From Bryobacterales bacterium (lineage in GTDB: Bacteria > Acidobacteriota > Terriglobia > Bryobacterales > Bryobacteraceae), in contig JADZAF010000210.1 of the NCBI GenBank assembly GCA_020852755.1, forward strand, positions 1 to 37,363: a DNA stretch of 37,363 bases. The letters are read 5' to 3'. Below are positions 16,686 through 23,889 of the stretch, piece by piece; the first letter of the stretch is position 1; each line of letters opens with the position of its first letter. Below the pieces are notes generated by a model. It had not been told where the DNA came from. It made no database searches and worked only from the letters and a program-made list of their open reading frames with translations. Made by a program: the position numbers and the translations under genes.

Positions 16686-17277
16686 GTCCAGCGGTCCTTG
16701 GCGCCCGGTCTCGAACCTGGTCCCGGACGCCGGCTACAAACACGGGTGAGGCGCGTAACACTATGAGGAGGGAAAAGACGCGGAAAATACGGCGTGCTTT
16801 CGCATCCTGATAGCGCTCCATCCGCATCCCGCGGATGACAGTGGGCAGGTCTTAACCATACCCCCCAACCGCCGCCGGGAGGGTCCCCAAACGGCAGTTT
16901 CGGCGGGAAACAGCGCCTTTCGCCCGAGCATCCGGTACCCCCGGATTCGCCTGTCCGGGCTACTCATCGCCCCCGCGCCTCTACCAGAAAATTCGAGGAT
17001 ATCGGATCCCCGGATGCCAAGTCAAACCCGGGAGGCACTGGAACGCCGCCGCTGCCTGCCGCGCCGTTGTCCCCTTCCGGGCCGCGGCTGCCCGGGCGCG
17101 GTGGTCTTCGAATCCATGCTGCCTCCAAAGCCGCCCTATCGCTTCGCTCTCCGGCCCGCGGCCCCCGAGCGGTCCGTCCATCCCGCCCACCCAATAAGAG
17201 TTGCAAGTTCCCAGCCACCGGACTACAGTGTTAGTGGATTCCGGACATCCGGACGTTTTCAAAAGGGAGGTTCGGCA
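16686..17277. other. Intergenic region, divergent between M20 and the 17278 gene
   Basis: No supportable gene in 590 bp. It contains a 7-bp hairpin (CATCCGC-ATCCC-GCGGATG, 16819-16837) without a T-run and the promoter at 17201-17229. Several open frames cross it on both strands, but none resembles a protein family. Confidence 0.5.
17201..17229 (+). promoter_or_regulatory. Probable sigma-70-type promoter for the 17278 gene
   Basis: TTGCAA (17201-17206) and TACAGT (17224-17229) are separated by 17 nt. Transcription would start near 17236, giving a leader of about 42 nt with an AAAAGGGAGG ribosome site before ATG 17278. Confidence 0.55.
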
Positions 17278-17685
17278 ATGAATCCGGGAAAGCACACCAA
17301 GAACTGGGTCCAGGAATGGCTGGAGGAAACCGAGGACGACAGCACCGTCGTCCCAACCCACTCTCGCGGAAGTCACGTCCTGGGCTCCTACGTCAAGATC
17401 AACAAGCCGGCCATACGGAAAGCCCGGCGTTTCCAGCCCCCCGAGCCGCCCAAAGCGGGCGCGGAGATGATGAGAGAACCGGGCGGGCCGCCCAAGGTGA
17501 AGGAGCAGCATTCGCAAACCGCCTCCTGGGACCATCTGCGGAAACTCGAGAGGCTGCCGCAGTTGCGGGCGCCATTGCCTGCCCGCCGCTCGCCGCCTCC
17601 GCCCAAGCCCGCGCCGAAAGCGGCCGCCGCTTCCGCGCCGCCGCGGCGCGCCTCGAGGCCGCCTAATTCTTCCAAACACACTTGA
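17278..17685 (+). CDS. Small hypothetical protein with Pro/Ala/Arg-rich tail
   Basis: A 135-residue protein I do not recognise. The N-terminal 50 residues are compact and acidic (WVQEWLEETEDDST, then HVLGSYVKINKPAIRKARRF). The rest is basic and low-complexity (PLPARRSPPPPKPAPKAAAA), probably disordered. ATG 17278 is chosen because AAAAGGGAGG stands just before it and a good promoter lies upstream; the frame continues further 5' without a likely start. The stop is 28 nt before the YwaF-type membrane gene, so both may be cotranscribed. No signal peptide. Confidence 0.6.
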   Translation: MNPGKHTKNWVQEWLEETEDDSTVVPTHSRGSHVLGSYVKINKPAIRKARRFQPPEPPKAGAEMMREPGGPPKVKEQHSQTASWDHLRKLERLPQLRAPLPARRSPPPPKPAPKAAAASAPPRRASRPPNSSKHT

Positions 17686-17713
17686 CGTGGATTAGACGGG
17701 CCGGCGCCGGCGA

Positions 17714-18391
17714 ATGAACTCCGATTTCGTCCTGTTCGGCCCGGCACACCTGGCTGTTCTCGCAACCATTGCCGCCTCGGCCTGGGGCTTGGGGAAGCGG
17801 GTGCGCCGGCAGGATTGCCGCGCACGTCGGCTTCCGGTCCGGCTGGCTCTGCTGCTGGCCTCGAACGAGCTGATCTGGTACGGATACCGGCTGCACCGGG
17901 AGGGTATCCGCTTTCCGGAAGGCCTTCCGCTGCAGCTTTCGGACCTGGCCGTCTGGCTGACCGTGGCAGCGGCGGCAACGCGGCGGCAGGGGATCTTCGA
18001 GTTCGCCTATTTCGCGGGCCTGGCCGGAGCGGGAATGGCAGTGCTGACGCCGGACCTGTGGGCGCCGCTGTTTTCATACCCCACGCTGTACTTTTTTCTG
18101 GCGCACGGAGGCGTCATCGTCATCGTGGCGGTGCTGGTTCTGGGTTGTGGGATGAGGCCGCGCCGCGCTTCCCTTTGGCGCGCGTTCCTGATGCTGAACC
18201 TGTATGCCGCCGGCGTGGGGCTTTTTAACGCGGTCTACGGGACCAACTACATGTACCTGTGCCGCAAACCCGCGGGAGCGTCGCTGCTGGATTTTCTCGG
18301 GCCCTGGCCGGTGTACCTGGCCGCGGGCGAAATTGTCGCGCTGGGCCTTTTCGCACTCCTGCGGGTGCCGTTCCGCGAATGTGAGGGGTAA
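17714..18391 (+). CDS. TIGR02206 / YwaF family integral membrane protein
   Basis: A 225-residue polytopic membrane protein with about six or seven hydrophobic segments. It carries the family phrases LPLQLSDLAVWLT (near 73), FFLAHGGVIVIVAVLVLG (near 127) and YGTNYMYLCRKPAGASLLDFLGPWPVYL (near 174). Function of this family is unknown in bacteria; it is related to eukaryotic TMEM164. It follows the small hypothetical gene by 28 nt and is closed by a strong terminator 70 nt downstream. Confidence 0.87.
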   Translation: MNSDFVLFGPAHLAVLATIAASAWGLGKRVRRQDCRARRLPVRLALLLASNELIWYGYRLHREGIRFPEGLPLQLSDLAVWLTVAAAATRRQGIFEFAYFAGLAGAGMAVLTPDLWAPLFSYPTLYFFLAHGGVIVIVAVLVLGCGMRPRRASLWRAFLMLNLYAAGVGLFNAVYGTNYMYLCRKPAGASLLDFLGPWPVYLAAGEIVALGLFALLRVPFRECEG

Positions 18392-18461
18392 TAGGACCCC
18401 TCCGTTCTGTTACGAAAGAGAGTCTGAAGCCGGCCTCCAGGGCGCGGGCCCCCGGTTTCGG

Positions 18462-18493
18462 GCGGTGCGCCGGCGCCGCACCGCATGTTTTTT
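18462..18493 (+). terminator. Intrinsic terminator after the YwaF-type gene
   Basis: A perfect 8-bp stem GCGGTGCG/CGCACCGC (18462-18469 with 18477-18484) has a 7-nt loop and is followed, after ATG, by six T (18488-18493). Confidence 0.85.
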
Positions 18494-18676
18494 CCGAGGG
18501 TTCCCTCTCCTGGATGGGTAATCTCCAGCACGGTCGATCCCGAAGGCTTAAGTGGAGTGTTTATAATCGGATAGCAGGAGTCGAAGGAACGGCGCCGGCG
18601 CTCTATATCAGGGCTTACACCGGTTATATGCCGGGGGCTACATAGAATCCCGTCCCAGTTTTGAGAGGCATCCGCA

Positions 18677-18705
18677 TTGACTTAGTACTAACGGGACTCT
18701 ACAAT
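18677..18705 (+). promoter_or_regulatory. Near-consensus sigma-70 promoter of the response regulator
   Basis: TTGACT (18677-18682), 17-nt spacer, TACAAT (18700-18705). Start site near 18712 leaves a leader of only about 17 nt before ATG 18729, with no Shine-Dalgarno sequence. The spacer contains the 10-bp palindrome TTAGTACTAA (18682-18691). Confidence 0.75.
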
Positions 18706-18719
18706 TAGAACCAGTTGTA
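18700..18719. promoter_or_regulatory. Imperfect inverted repeat over the -10, possible operator
   Basis: TACAATT (18700-18706) and AGTTGTA (18713-18719) form arms matching at six of seven positions around a 6-nt centre. It covers the -10 and the likely start site, the position expected for autorepression. A LuxR-type regulator binding its own promoter is inference. Confidence 0.4.
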
Positions 18720-18728
18720 CTAAACCGT

Positions 18729-19457
18729 ATGACTGAGAATAGCGCCACTATTCCGAACGGGAATCCCTCCTATCTTGCGGATACGGCCCCTGAGCCCATC
18801 CGCATTGTGATCGCTGATGACCACCCGATTTTCCGAGACGGGCTGCGCAGGCTGCTGGCTCTGGAGAGTGATTTCGAGGTGGTGGCCGAGGCTGCGGACG
18901 GAAAGGAAGTGCTGGAGGTCGTAGAGAAGCTCGATCCGGATATTCTCCTTCTCGACCTGAAAATGCCCGCCCTCGATGGCTTGGCCGCGTTACAAAAACT
19001 GCAACTGAACAAACGCCGGACCCGAGTTATCGTCCTGACCGCTTCCGAGGACAAGAACGAATTCGTGCAGGCCATGAAATTCGGCACCAGTGGAATTGTC
19101 CTCAAGCAGACAGCCACGGATCTACTGATCAAAAGCATTCGCAAAGTGCATGCCGGAGAAATCTGGCTGGATTCCAACACGACCGCCGCCGTGATGCGGC
19201 AGTTCGCCGCTCCCAGTGAAACCATCGCTCCGGCCACCGGCCGGGACCGGGACCGGTCGCCTCTAAGCCAGCGGGAACGCGAGATTGTCGCGCTGGTCGC
19301 CCAGGGCTATAAGAACAAGGAGATGGCGGAGAAGATGTTCATCTCCGAGCAGACCGTGAAGAACCATCTTCACAACATCTTTGACAAACTGGGCGTCTCC
19401 GACAGGCTGGAACTCGCGCTCTACGCGATCCATAAGAATCTGCATAGCGTGCCGTAG
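18729..19457 (+). CDS. Orphan NarL/FixJ-type response regulator
   Basis: A 242-residue two-component regulator. The receiver domain (about 25-145) begins IRIVIADDHPIFRDGL with acidic Asp30/Asp31, the phosphoacceptor is Asp76 in DILLLDLKMP, and the Thr and Lys switch residues sit in VIVLTASED and GIVLKQT. A linker leads to a LuxR-type HTH (about 178-235: LSQREREIVALVAQGYKNKEM, ISEQTVKNHLHNIFDKLGV). No histidine kinase gene adjoins, so its partner is elsewhere. The first 24 residues are not part of the receiver. Confidence 0.93.
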   Translation: MTENSATIPNGNPSYLADTAPEPIRIVIADDHPIFRDGLRRLLALESDFEVVAEAADGKEVLEVVEKLDPDILLLDLKMPALDGLAALQKLQLNKRRTRVIVLTASEDKNEFVQAMKFGTSGIVLKQTATDLLIKSIRKVHAGEIWLDSNTTAAVMRQFAAPSETIAPATGRDRDRSPLSQREREIVALVAQGYKNKEMAEKMFISEQTVKNHLHNIFDKLGVSDRLELALYAIHKNLHSVP

Positions 19458-19756
19458 GGGTGCAGATCCAGGCAGCGTCTGCTGTTCGCCGTCCGATGTG
19501 TTTGGACGCGGGGGAGGTCCGTGGTCCGGGCCAGGGGGAGTGGTGTGCGAGCCTCACTGGCAGGGACCTGCCCTGCGGCTGTTTCCATTCCTAGAACTTC
19601 CCGCTTCGCCCGGTGCTTTCCCCCACAGGATGTTCCATAATAAATGCATCGTCGGCATGCGGATTGCTCTGCAGCATATGTGGAACCGGCCTGGCGCTTC
19701 CCGGCCGGCCAAGTGGTTAATTCTAGAGGGAGATCCTGTCCGGGACTCGGTAAGGC
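19458..19756. other. Intergenic region after the response regulator
   Basis: About 300 bp with no convincing gene, terminator or promoter. Open frames on both strands crossing it are shadows without family resemblance. Confidence 0.45.
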
Positions 19757-21268
19757 ATGAAGGTCCGGGAAAGCTGGTGCCATTTGGTGGGATGCTGCGC
19801 AATCGTTGAACTGGTGCGCCGGGCGAGGCGCCGTCTGCTCTGGGAGGGCATGATCGGGCAGATGGTGTTTGCCTGCAGCCTCTTGATGGGGTCCGCGATA
19901 TTGTTGCTGGTAGCCGGGACGGAACTGCTCGACTGGCGCTGGCTGGCCCTGATCAGCGCGCTCAGCCTGAGCGCCGGCCTCTACCGGCTCTTGCGCCGCA
20001 TTCCTTCCCGGTACGGGACCGCCCAGATTGTCGATCGCGCCGCGGGGCTGTGTGACGCTCTCTCCACCGCCGTGTATTTCGAGCAATCCGGCGGCAAAGG
20101 CTCGGCCGAGATCGTAGCGGCCCAGCGCTCGGAGGCCGAGAACCGGGCGCGGGGTGTGGACCTGCGCCAGGTGCTGCCCTATCGCGTGCCCAAGGCCGCC
20201 TTTCCCCTCCTGGGACTCGCCCTGGTAGCTACCAGCCTGTTTGCGCTCCGCTACGGCCTGGAACGCCGCATCGATCTGAAGCCGCCGCTGGCCCGCCTGC
20301 TGTTCCCCTGGCTGCCCGGCAGTCCCGAATTGCACGCCGCGATTCCCCGCTCCGATCTCAAGAAGAAGAGTCCGGAGTCGTCCCGGGAGGACCGGGCGGG
20401 GGAGGAGTCCAACGGCCAGAAAGGGTCGCCCGACCGCCTGAATGCCGCTCCGGACCAGCCCATGGAAGGCATCGATATCGCCGACGTGGAGAGCGGCAAG
20501 GCCGCAACCCAGACGGCCGGAAAGTCCGAAGGCCGGGATTCCGAAATGCTGGAGAAGGCCGAAGGGGAGCGGATCCAGGCTTCGGAGCAGTCCGAAGCCG
20601 GTGAGGGCGGAGAGGGCGAACGCACGGCTCAGCAGAAGCAGAACCGCGAGAGCGAAGGCGGCCAGCAGGCCAGTTCCTCGGCGGCCGAGTCGAGTCTCAT
20701 GTCCAAGCTCCGTGACGCCATGGCCAGCCTGATGTCGCGCCTTCGCCAGCCGCAGAGCGCCAGCGCAGCCCAGGCGGGCTCCAAGGAAGGCCAGCAGAGA
20801 CGGGCGTCCGCGCAGCAGCAGGGCCAGAGCCAGCAGGGCCAGGCCGGCCAGGGCCGCAAGCAATCCGGCGAGTCCGGGTCGGAGTCGCAGGAAGGCCAGC
20901 CGGGTGAAGAAGCGGCGGGGGCGCAGAGCGCCGAAGGCAAGACCCCCAGCCAGGGCGGGGAAGATTCCTCGCGCACCGCCGCGAGCGGAATCGGGCGGCA
21001 GGACGGCAGCAAGGACGTCAAGCTGGCCGAGCAACTCGAGGCCATGGGCAAGATCAGCGAGATCATCGGCAAGCGATCCGCCAATGTCAGCGGCGAGATC
21101 ACCGTCGAGGTCCGTTCCGGCAAACAGGTGCTGCGGACCAGTTACGCGGACGGAAAGGCCACCCACGGCGACCGGGGCGGGGAGATTCACCGGGACGAGA
21201 TTCCGGTGGCCTACCAGCAATACGTGCAGCAATACTTTGCGGAGCTGCGAAAACAAGCCAAAGAGTAA
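19757..21268 (+). CDS. Membrane-anchored protein with long Gln/Ser/Gly-rich low-complexity region
   Basis: A 503-residue protein of unknown function. Two adjacent hydrophobic segments near 34-75 and a third near 152-168 surround a conserved-looking cytoplasmic part (IPSRYGTAQIVDRAAGLCDALSTAVYF). From about 200 to 430 the sequence is highly charged and then Gln/Ser/Gly-rich (GQSQQGQAGQGRKQSGE), surely disordered. The last 70 residues are ordered again (VSGEITVEVRSGKQVLRTSY ... IPVAYQQYVQQYFAELRKQ). Architecture and tail resemble acidobacterial proteins usually found beside MoxR/BatA-type genes, though none is present here. The start is uncertain: ATG 19850 with GGGAGGG before it is an alternative that would remove 31 residues. 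Confidence 0.72.
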   Translation: MKVRESWCHLVGCCAIVELVRRARRRLLWEGMIGQMVFACSLLMGSAILLLVAGTELLDWRWLALISALSLSAGLYRLLRRIPSRYGTAQIVDRAAGLCDALSTAVYFEQSGGKGSAEIVAAQRSEAENRARGVDLRQVLPYRVPKAAFPLLGLALVATSLFALRYGLERRIDLKPPLARLLFPWLPGSPELHAAIPRSDLKKKSPESSREDRAGEESNGQKGSPDRLNAAPDQPMEGIDIADVESGKAATQTAGKSEGRDSEMLEKAEGERIQASEQSEAGEGGEGERTAQQKQNRESEGGQQASSSAAESSLMSKLRDAMASLMSRLRQPQSASAAQAGSKEGQQRRASAQQQGQSQQGQAGQGRKQSGESGSESQEGQPGEEAAGAQSAEGKTPSQGGEDSSRTAASGIGRQDGSKDVKLAEQLEAMGKISEIIGKRSANVSGEITVEVRSGKQVLRTSYADGKATHGDRGGEIHRDEIPVAYQQYVQQYFAELRKQAKE

Positions 21269-21298
21269 AAAAAACCGGGCGCCCGTGAAGGCGCCCGG
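21267..21298 (-). terminator. Strong intrinsic terminator for the molybdopterin-type gene
   Basis: On the minus strand a perfect 9-bp stem CCGGGCGCC/GGCGCCCGG (21298-21290 with 21283-21275, 6-nt loop) is followed by eight T (21274-21267). It ends the convergent minus-strand gene; the A-tract of the other strand includes the TAA stop of the 19757 gene. Confidence 0.9.
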
Positions 21299-21353
21299 AG
21301 GAGGAGCCACGGGCCGCTTGGCGACGAACGGCCGGTGGAATGGAGGAGACTTT

Positions 21354-22325
21354 TCAGCCCAACAGGCCGCCGTGTCCCAGACAGGCGACCTCCCAGCCCG
21401 ACAGGTGGTAGCGCGCCAGCAGGGCGGGCAGGATCAGATCCACCACATTCGGCTTGGCGGAACGGAAACAGCCCGGCGCCGAGACGATGGGCACGTCATC
21501 CTTGTAGGCCAGCAGCAGCAGGTTTCCAGGCTCAACCGGGGCCAGGAAACGCTCGATCTGCCCGCCGGACCGGCTGATCGCTTGGCCGACCGCGTCTTCG
21601 GGTCCCGCCGGAGCGGTGGTCGAGGCGACCAGGATCACCGTCGGCCGGGGGCGCAGCAGGTGCTGCAGGGCGCGGGAGACGGTGGGTTCATCCTCGACGC
21701 AGGCCAGGGCGAAATTCGCCGCCACACCGTGCCGTTCCAGCCGCTGCCGCATGATGGTTTCGAACAGCTGCCGGGCCCGGTCGCCGGCGGTCAGGTCCGT
21801 GTAAAGGACCGCCACCACGGGATTTCGGATGGGCCTTGCCTGCAGAATGGGCCCCCGTTCCTTCAGGATCGAGACCACGGCGTCCAGTTGGTCGCGGGCC
21901 ACCGCGAAGGGAGCGCTCTTCACGGTGGCGATGCGCTGTCCTGCGTTGGCCAGGCTGAAGTTCGGAGTGGTGGCTATGACCACGCTCGAGGCGCAGTTGA
22001 TTTGCTTCAGCAGGTCGTCATCCACCAGAACGCAGCAGTTTTCGGTGGCCATCAGGTTGGCGCGGCCGCCGGCCGCCAGGCGGATCTCAAAGCTGCCACA
22101 GGCCATCTCACCGGCTACCGTACAGACTGCCTCGTCTTCACCGATCTCCCCTTCCTCCAACTCCGTGACCCAGATCTTGTCCAGGCCTTCGGATTCCAGC
22201 ACCCGAATGTCCTCATCGCTGATCACGTGTCCCTTGGCCAGCAGCTTCCTGCCGTTGGACCGGAACACGGTGCAGCAGAGCACTCTCCCGGTAGCAATGT
22301 GAACGTCAATGGTCTGCGCTTTCAT
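21354..22325 (-). CDS. Molybdopterin-binding (MoaB/Mog-like) domain protein
   Basis: A 323-residue protein whose second half looks like a molybdopterin-binding MogA/MoeA-type domain: VVAVLYTDLTAGDRARQLFE, VILVASTTAPAGPEDAVGQAI and the closing DDVPIVSAPGCFRSAKPN stretch. The N-terminal 100 residues include KLLAKGHVISDEDIRVLESEG, typical of proteins annotated as molybdopterin biosynthesis enzymes. It may act in cofactor insertion or sensing; no molybdoenzyme gene adjoins. ATG 22325 has CGAGGACG just before it and is preferred over an in-frame ATG at 22349. A strong terminator follows. Confidence 0.75.
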   Translation of the reverse strand: MKAQTIDVHIATGRVLCCTVFRSNGRKLLAKGHVISDEDIRVLESEGLDKIWVTELEEGEIGEDEAVCTVAGEMACGSFEIRLAAGGRANLMATENCCVLVDDDLLKQINCASSVVIATTPNFSLANAGQRIATVKSAPFAVARDQLDAVVSILKERGPILQARPIRNPVVAVLYTDLTAGDRARQLFETIMRQRLERHGVAANFALACVEDEPTVSRALQHLLRPRPTVILVASTTAPAGPEDAVGQAISRSGGQIERFLAPVEPGNLLLLAYKDDVPIVSAPGCFRSAKPNVVDLILPALLARYHLSGWEVACLGHGGLLG

Positions 22326-22352
22326 CGTCCTCGGATAACAAATCCACAAATA

Positions 22353-22379
22353 TTCCAGCCCGATTTCTATTTACTGGAA
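22353..22379. promoter_or_regulatory. Inverted repeat upstream of the molybdopterin-type gene
   Basis: TTCCAG (22353-22358) and CTGGAA (22374-22379) form perfect 6-bp arms 15 nt apart in an AT-rich stretch 28 bp before the ATG. This could be an operator; no regulator is known. Confidence 0.3.
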
Positions 22380-22498
22380 GAGAAAATTATTACACACAAT
22401 TCATGAGATGAAGACGGCGATTTTCGGGAGGGGCAGGTAGTCTTTTGTGGGAGAGCATGCCCTCTCTTGGGGATAGCTGGAGACAGACCAGGCCGGGG

Positions 22499-23104
22499 CT
22501 ACCGTTTCAGTGTAGGTAGCAAGATGAGGGTGTTAGCGGTACTTTCGGCGTCTGCATCACCCCAAATGGGGGGTCTTACCACTCCCCCATTCGGGTGCAT
22601 CGCCCGCACCATCGCGATCTCGTCGCAGCACTGGAATTTCGGGCAGCGCAGGCAGTCCTTCCAGGCTTTCAACGGCAGCACACCCCGGTCCACCTCTTCG
22701 AAACCCAACTTGCGAAAGAAATCGGGGACGTAGGTGAACGCGAAGACCGTCTCCAGTGAGTACTGCGCCGCTTCGTCCAGCAGAGCTTCCACCAGGCGGC
22801 GCCCAATCCCGTGCGACTTGCGGTTCTCGGCAACGGCCAGGGAACGAATCTCGCCCGAGGTGGGGCTGTAGAAATGCAGCGCGCCACAGGCTACTAACTC
22901 GCTGCCCTCTGTAAGAACGGTAAAATCGCGGATATTCTCCGAGATTTCAAACTCCGTTCGGGCCAGCATGATGCCCTTGGCGGCATACCCGTTGATGAGC
23001 TTCAACAGGGGAGCGATATCGGCCATGCCCGCCTTGCGGGTGATCAGGGCCGCCCCGGGGGCCTCCCCGGCGGCGACCGAATCGGCCGTCAGCGCGCTGA
23101 TCAC
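22499..23104 (-). CDS. argA: GNAT-type N-acetylglutamate synthase (short ArgA)
   Basis: A 201-residue acetyltransferase that likely acetylates glutamate for arginine synthesis. GNAT motifs are present: ITRKAGMADIAPLLKLINGYA (near 22), GEIRSLAVAENRKSHGIGRRLVEALL (acetyl-CoA loop) and FFRKLGFEEVDRGVLP. The Cys-rich phrase KAWKDCLRCPKFQCCDEIAM is typical of short, kinase-domain-free ArgA proteins. It starts with GTG in a GTGA overlap with the argB stop, placing it third in argC-argB-argA. The last 30 residues are unlike the family core. Confidence 0.85.
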   Translation of the reverse strand: MISALTADSVAAGEAPGAALITRKAGMADIAPLLKLINGYAAKGIMLARTEFEISENIRDFTVLTEGSELVACGALHFYSPTSGEIRSLAVAENRKSHGIGRRLVEALLDEAAQYSLETVFAFTYVPDFFRKLGFEEVDRGVLPLKAWKDCLRCPKFQCCDEIAMVRAMHPNGGVVRPPIWGDADAESTANTLILLPTLKR

Positions 23105-23889
23105 GCCGTCACCTCCGATGCGCCCACTATGCGGGTGCCTGCCTCCTCGCCGGCCAGCAGGCGGCCGATGATGCCGGCTGCCGCGCCCGGTGCGATGGCC
23201 ACTTGAGTCACCCCCTGCCGTATGGCCTCGGCGGCGGCGTTGAGCTTGGCGAGCATGCCGCCGGCGGCGACGCCCGAGGCAATCAGGTCCTCGATCTGCT
23301 CCAGGGTCAGGCGCGGGATCCGGCGCTTGCCGGCATCCAGCACCCCCTCCACGTCGGTCAGGAAGATCAGCCGGTCGGCGCGGAAGGCGGCGGCGCAGGC
23401 GACAGCCATCTGGTCGGCGTTCACATTGTAGATGTTGCCCGCACGGTCTCCCGCCACGCAGGCCACAACCGGCAGGTAGCGGCTGCCGGTCAACACCTCG
23501 AGCAGGCCTGGGTTGGAGCGCACCACGCGCCCTACGGCCCCCAGCTCAGGGTCCATGGGCTCGGCTTCCGTCAGACAGGCGTCGATGCCGGAAATGCCCA
23601 CCGCCATGGCCCCGGCGGCCGTGAGGGCGGCTACCAGTTCCCGGTTCACACTACCGGTGAAGACCTTCAGCACGGCGTCCAGGGTTTCCGGCGTGGTGAC
23701 TCGCAACCCCTTGACGAAACGGCTCTCGATGCCCCGCTCAGCCAGGAAACGGGTCATCTGCTTGCCTCCGCCGTGCACGACCACGCCTTCGTAGCCCCCG
23801 GCCGCCAGCCCGGCCAGCTGCGCGGCGATGGCTCCGCGTGATTCGGCCGAGTCCAGCAGGCTGCCTCCCACCTTGACCAGTACCCTCAC
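23101..23889 (-). CDS. argB: Acetylglutamate kinase
   Basis: A 262-residue amino-acid kinase that phosphorylates N-acetylglutamate. LVKVGGSLLD (near 4), VVVHGGGKQMTRFLAERGI, FVKGLRVTTPETLDAV, VNADQMAVACAAAF and LIFLTDVEGVLDAG are diagnostic. GTG 23889 is the start: it forms a GTGA overlap with the argC stop and leads straight into the conserved strand. The C-terminal part, GGMLAKLNAAAEAIRQGV, matches the acetylglutamate-binding end of the family. Confidence 0.93.
   Translation of the reverse strand: MRVLVKVGGSLLDSAESRGAIAAQLAGLAAGGYEGVVVHGGGKQMTRFLAERGIESRFVKGLRVTTPETLDAVLKVFTGSVNRELVAALTAAGAMAVGISGIDACLTEAEPMDPELGAVGRVVRSNPGLLEVLTGSRYLPVVACVAGDRAGNIYNVNADQMAVACAAAFRADRLIFLTDVEGVLDAGKRRIPRLTLEQIEDLIASGVAAGGMLAKLNAAAEAIRQGVTQVAIAPGAAAGIIGRLLAGEEAGTRIVGASEVTA

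Larger units (their letters stand above)
18392..18728. other. Intergenic region holding a terminator and the response-regulator promoter
   Basis: The 337-bp gap contains an intrinsic terminator (18462-18493), an isolated TATAAT (18562-18567) without a matching -35, a near-consensus promoter (18677-18705) and overlapping palindromes just before the response regulator. No gene is seen. Confidence 0.65.

Noticed and set aside
16690..16760. tRNA-like GGTTCGAGACC on the minus strand before M20
   Set aside because: T-stem has a central mismatch and no acceptor, D or anticodon arm can be built around it.
18562..18567. Perfect TATAAT on the plus strand
   Set aside because: No -35 at 16-18 nt and a much better promoter follows at 18677; kept only as a remark.
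19421..21310. Long minus-strand open frame (629 codons), Leu/Gly-rich
   Set aside because: Shadow of the low-complexity membrane gene; reverse of Gln/Ser codons gives Leu/Gly/Ala runs. It also crosses the terminator.
22451..22466. GAGAG/CTCTC hairpin downstream of the ArgA-type gene
   Set aside because: Short stem without a T-run; not distinguishable from chance.
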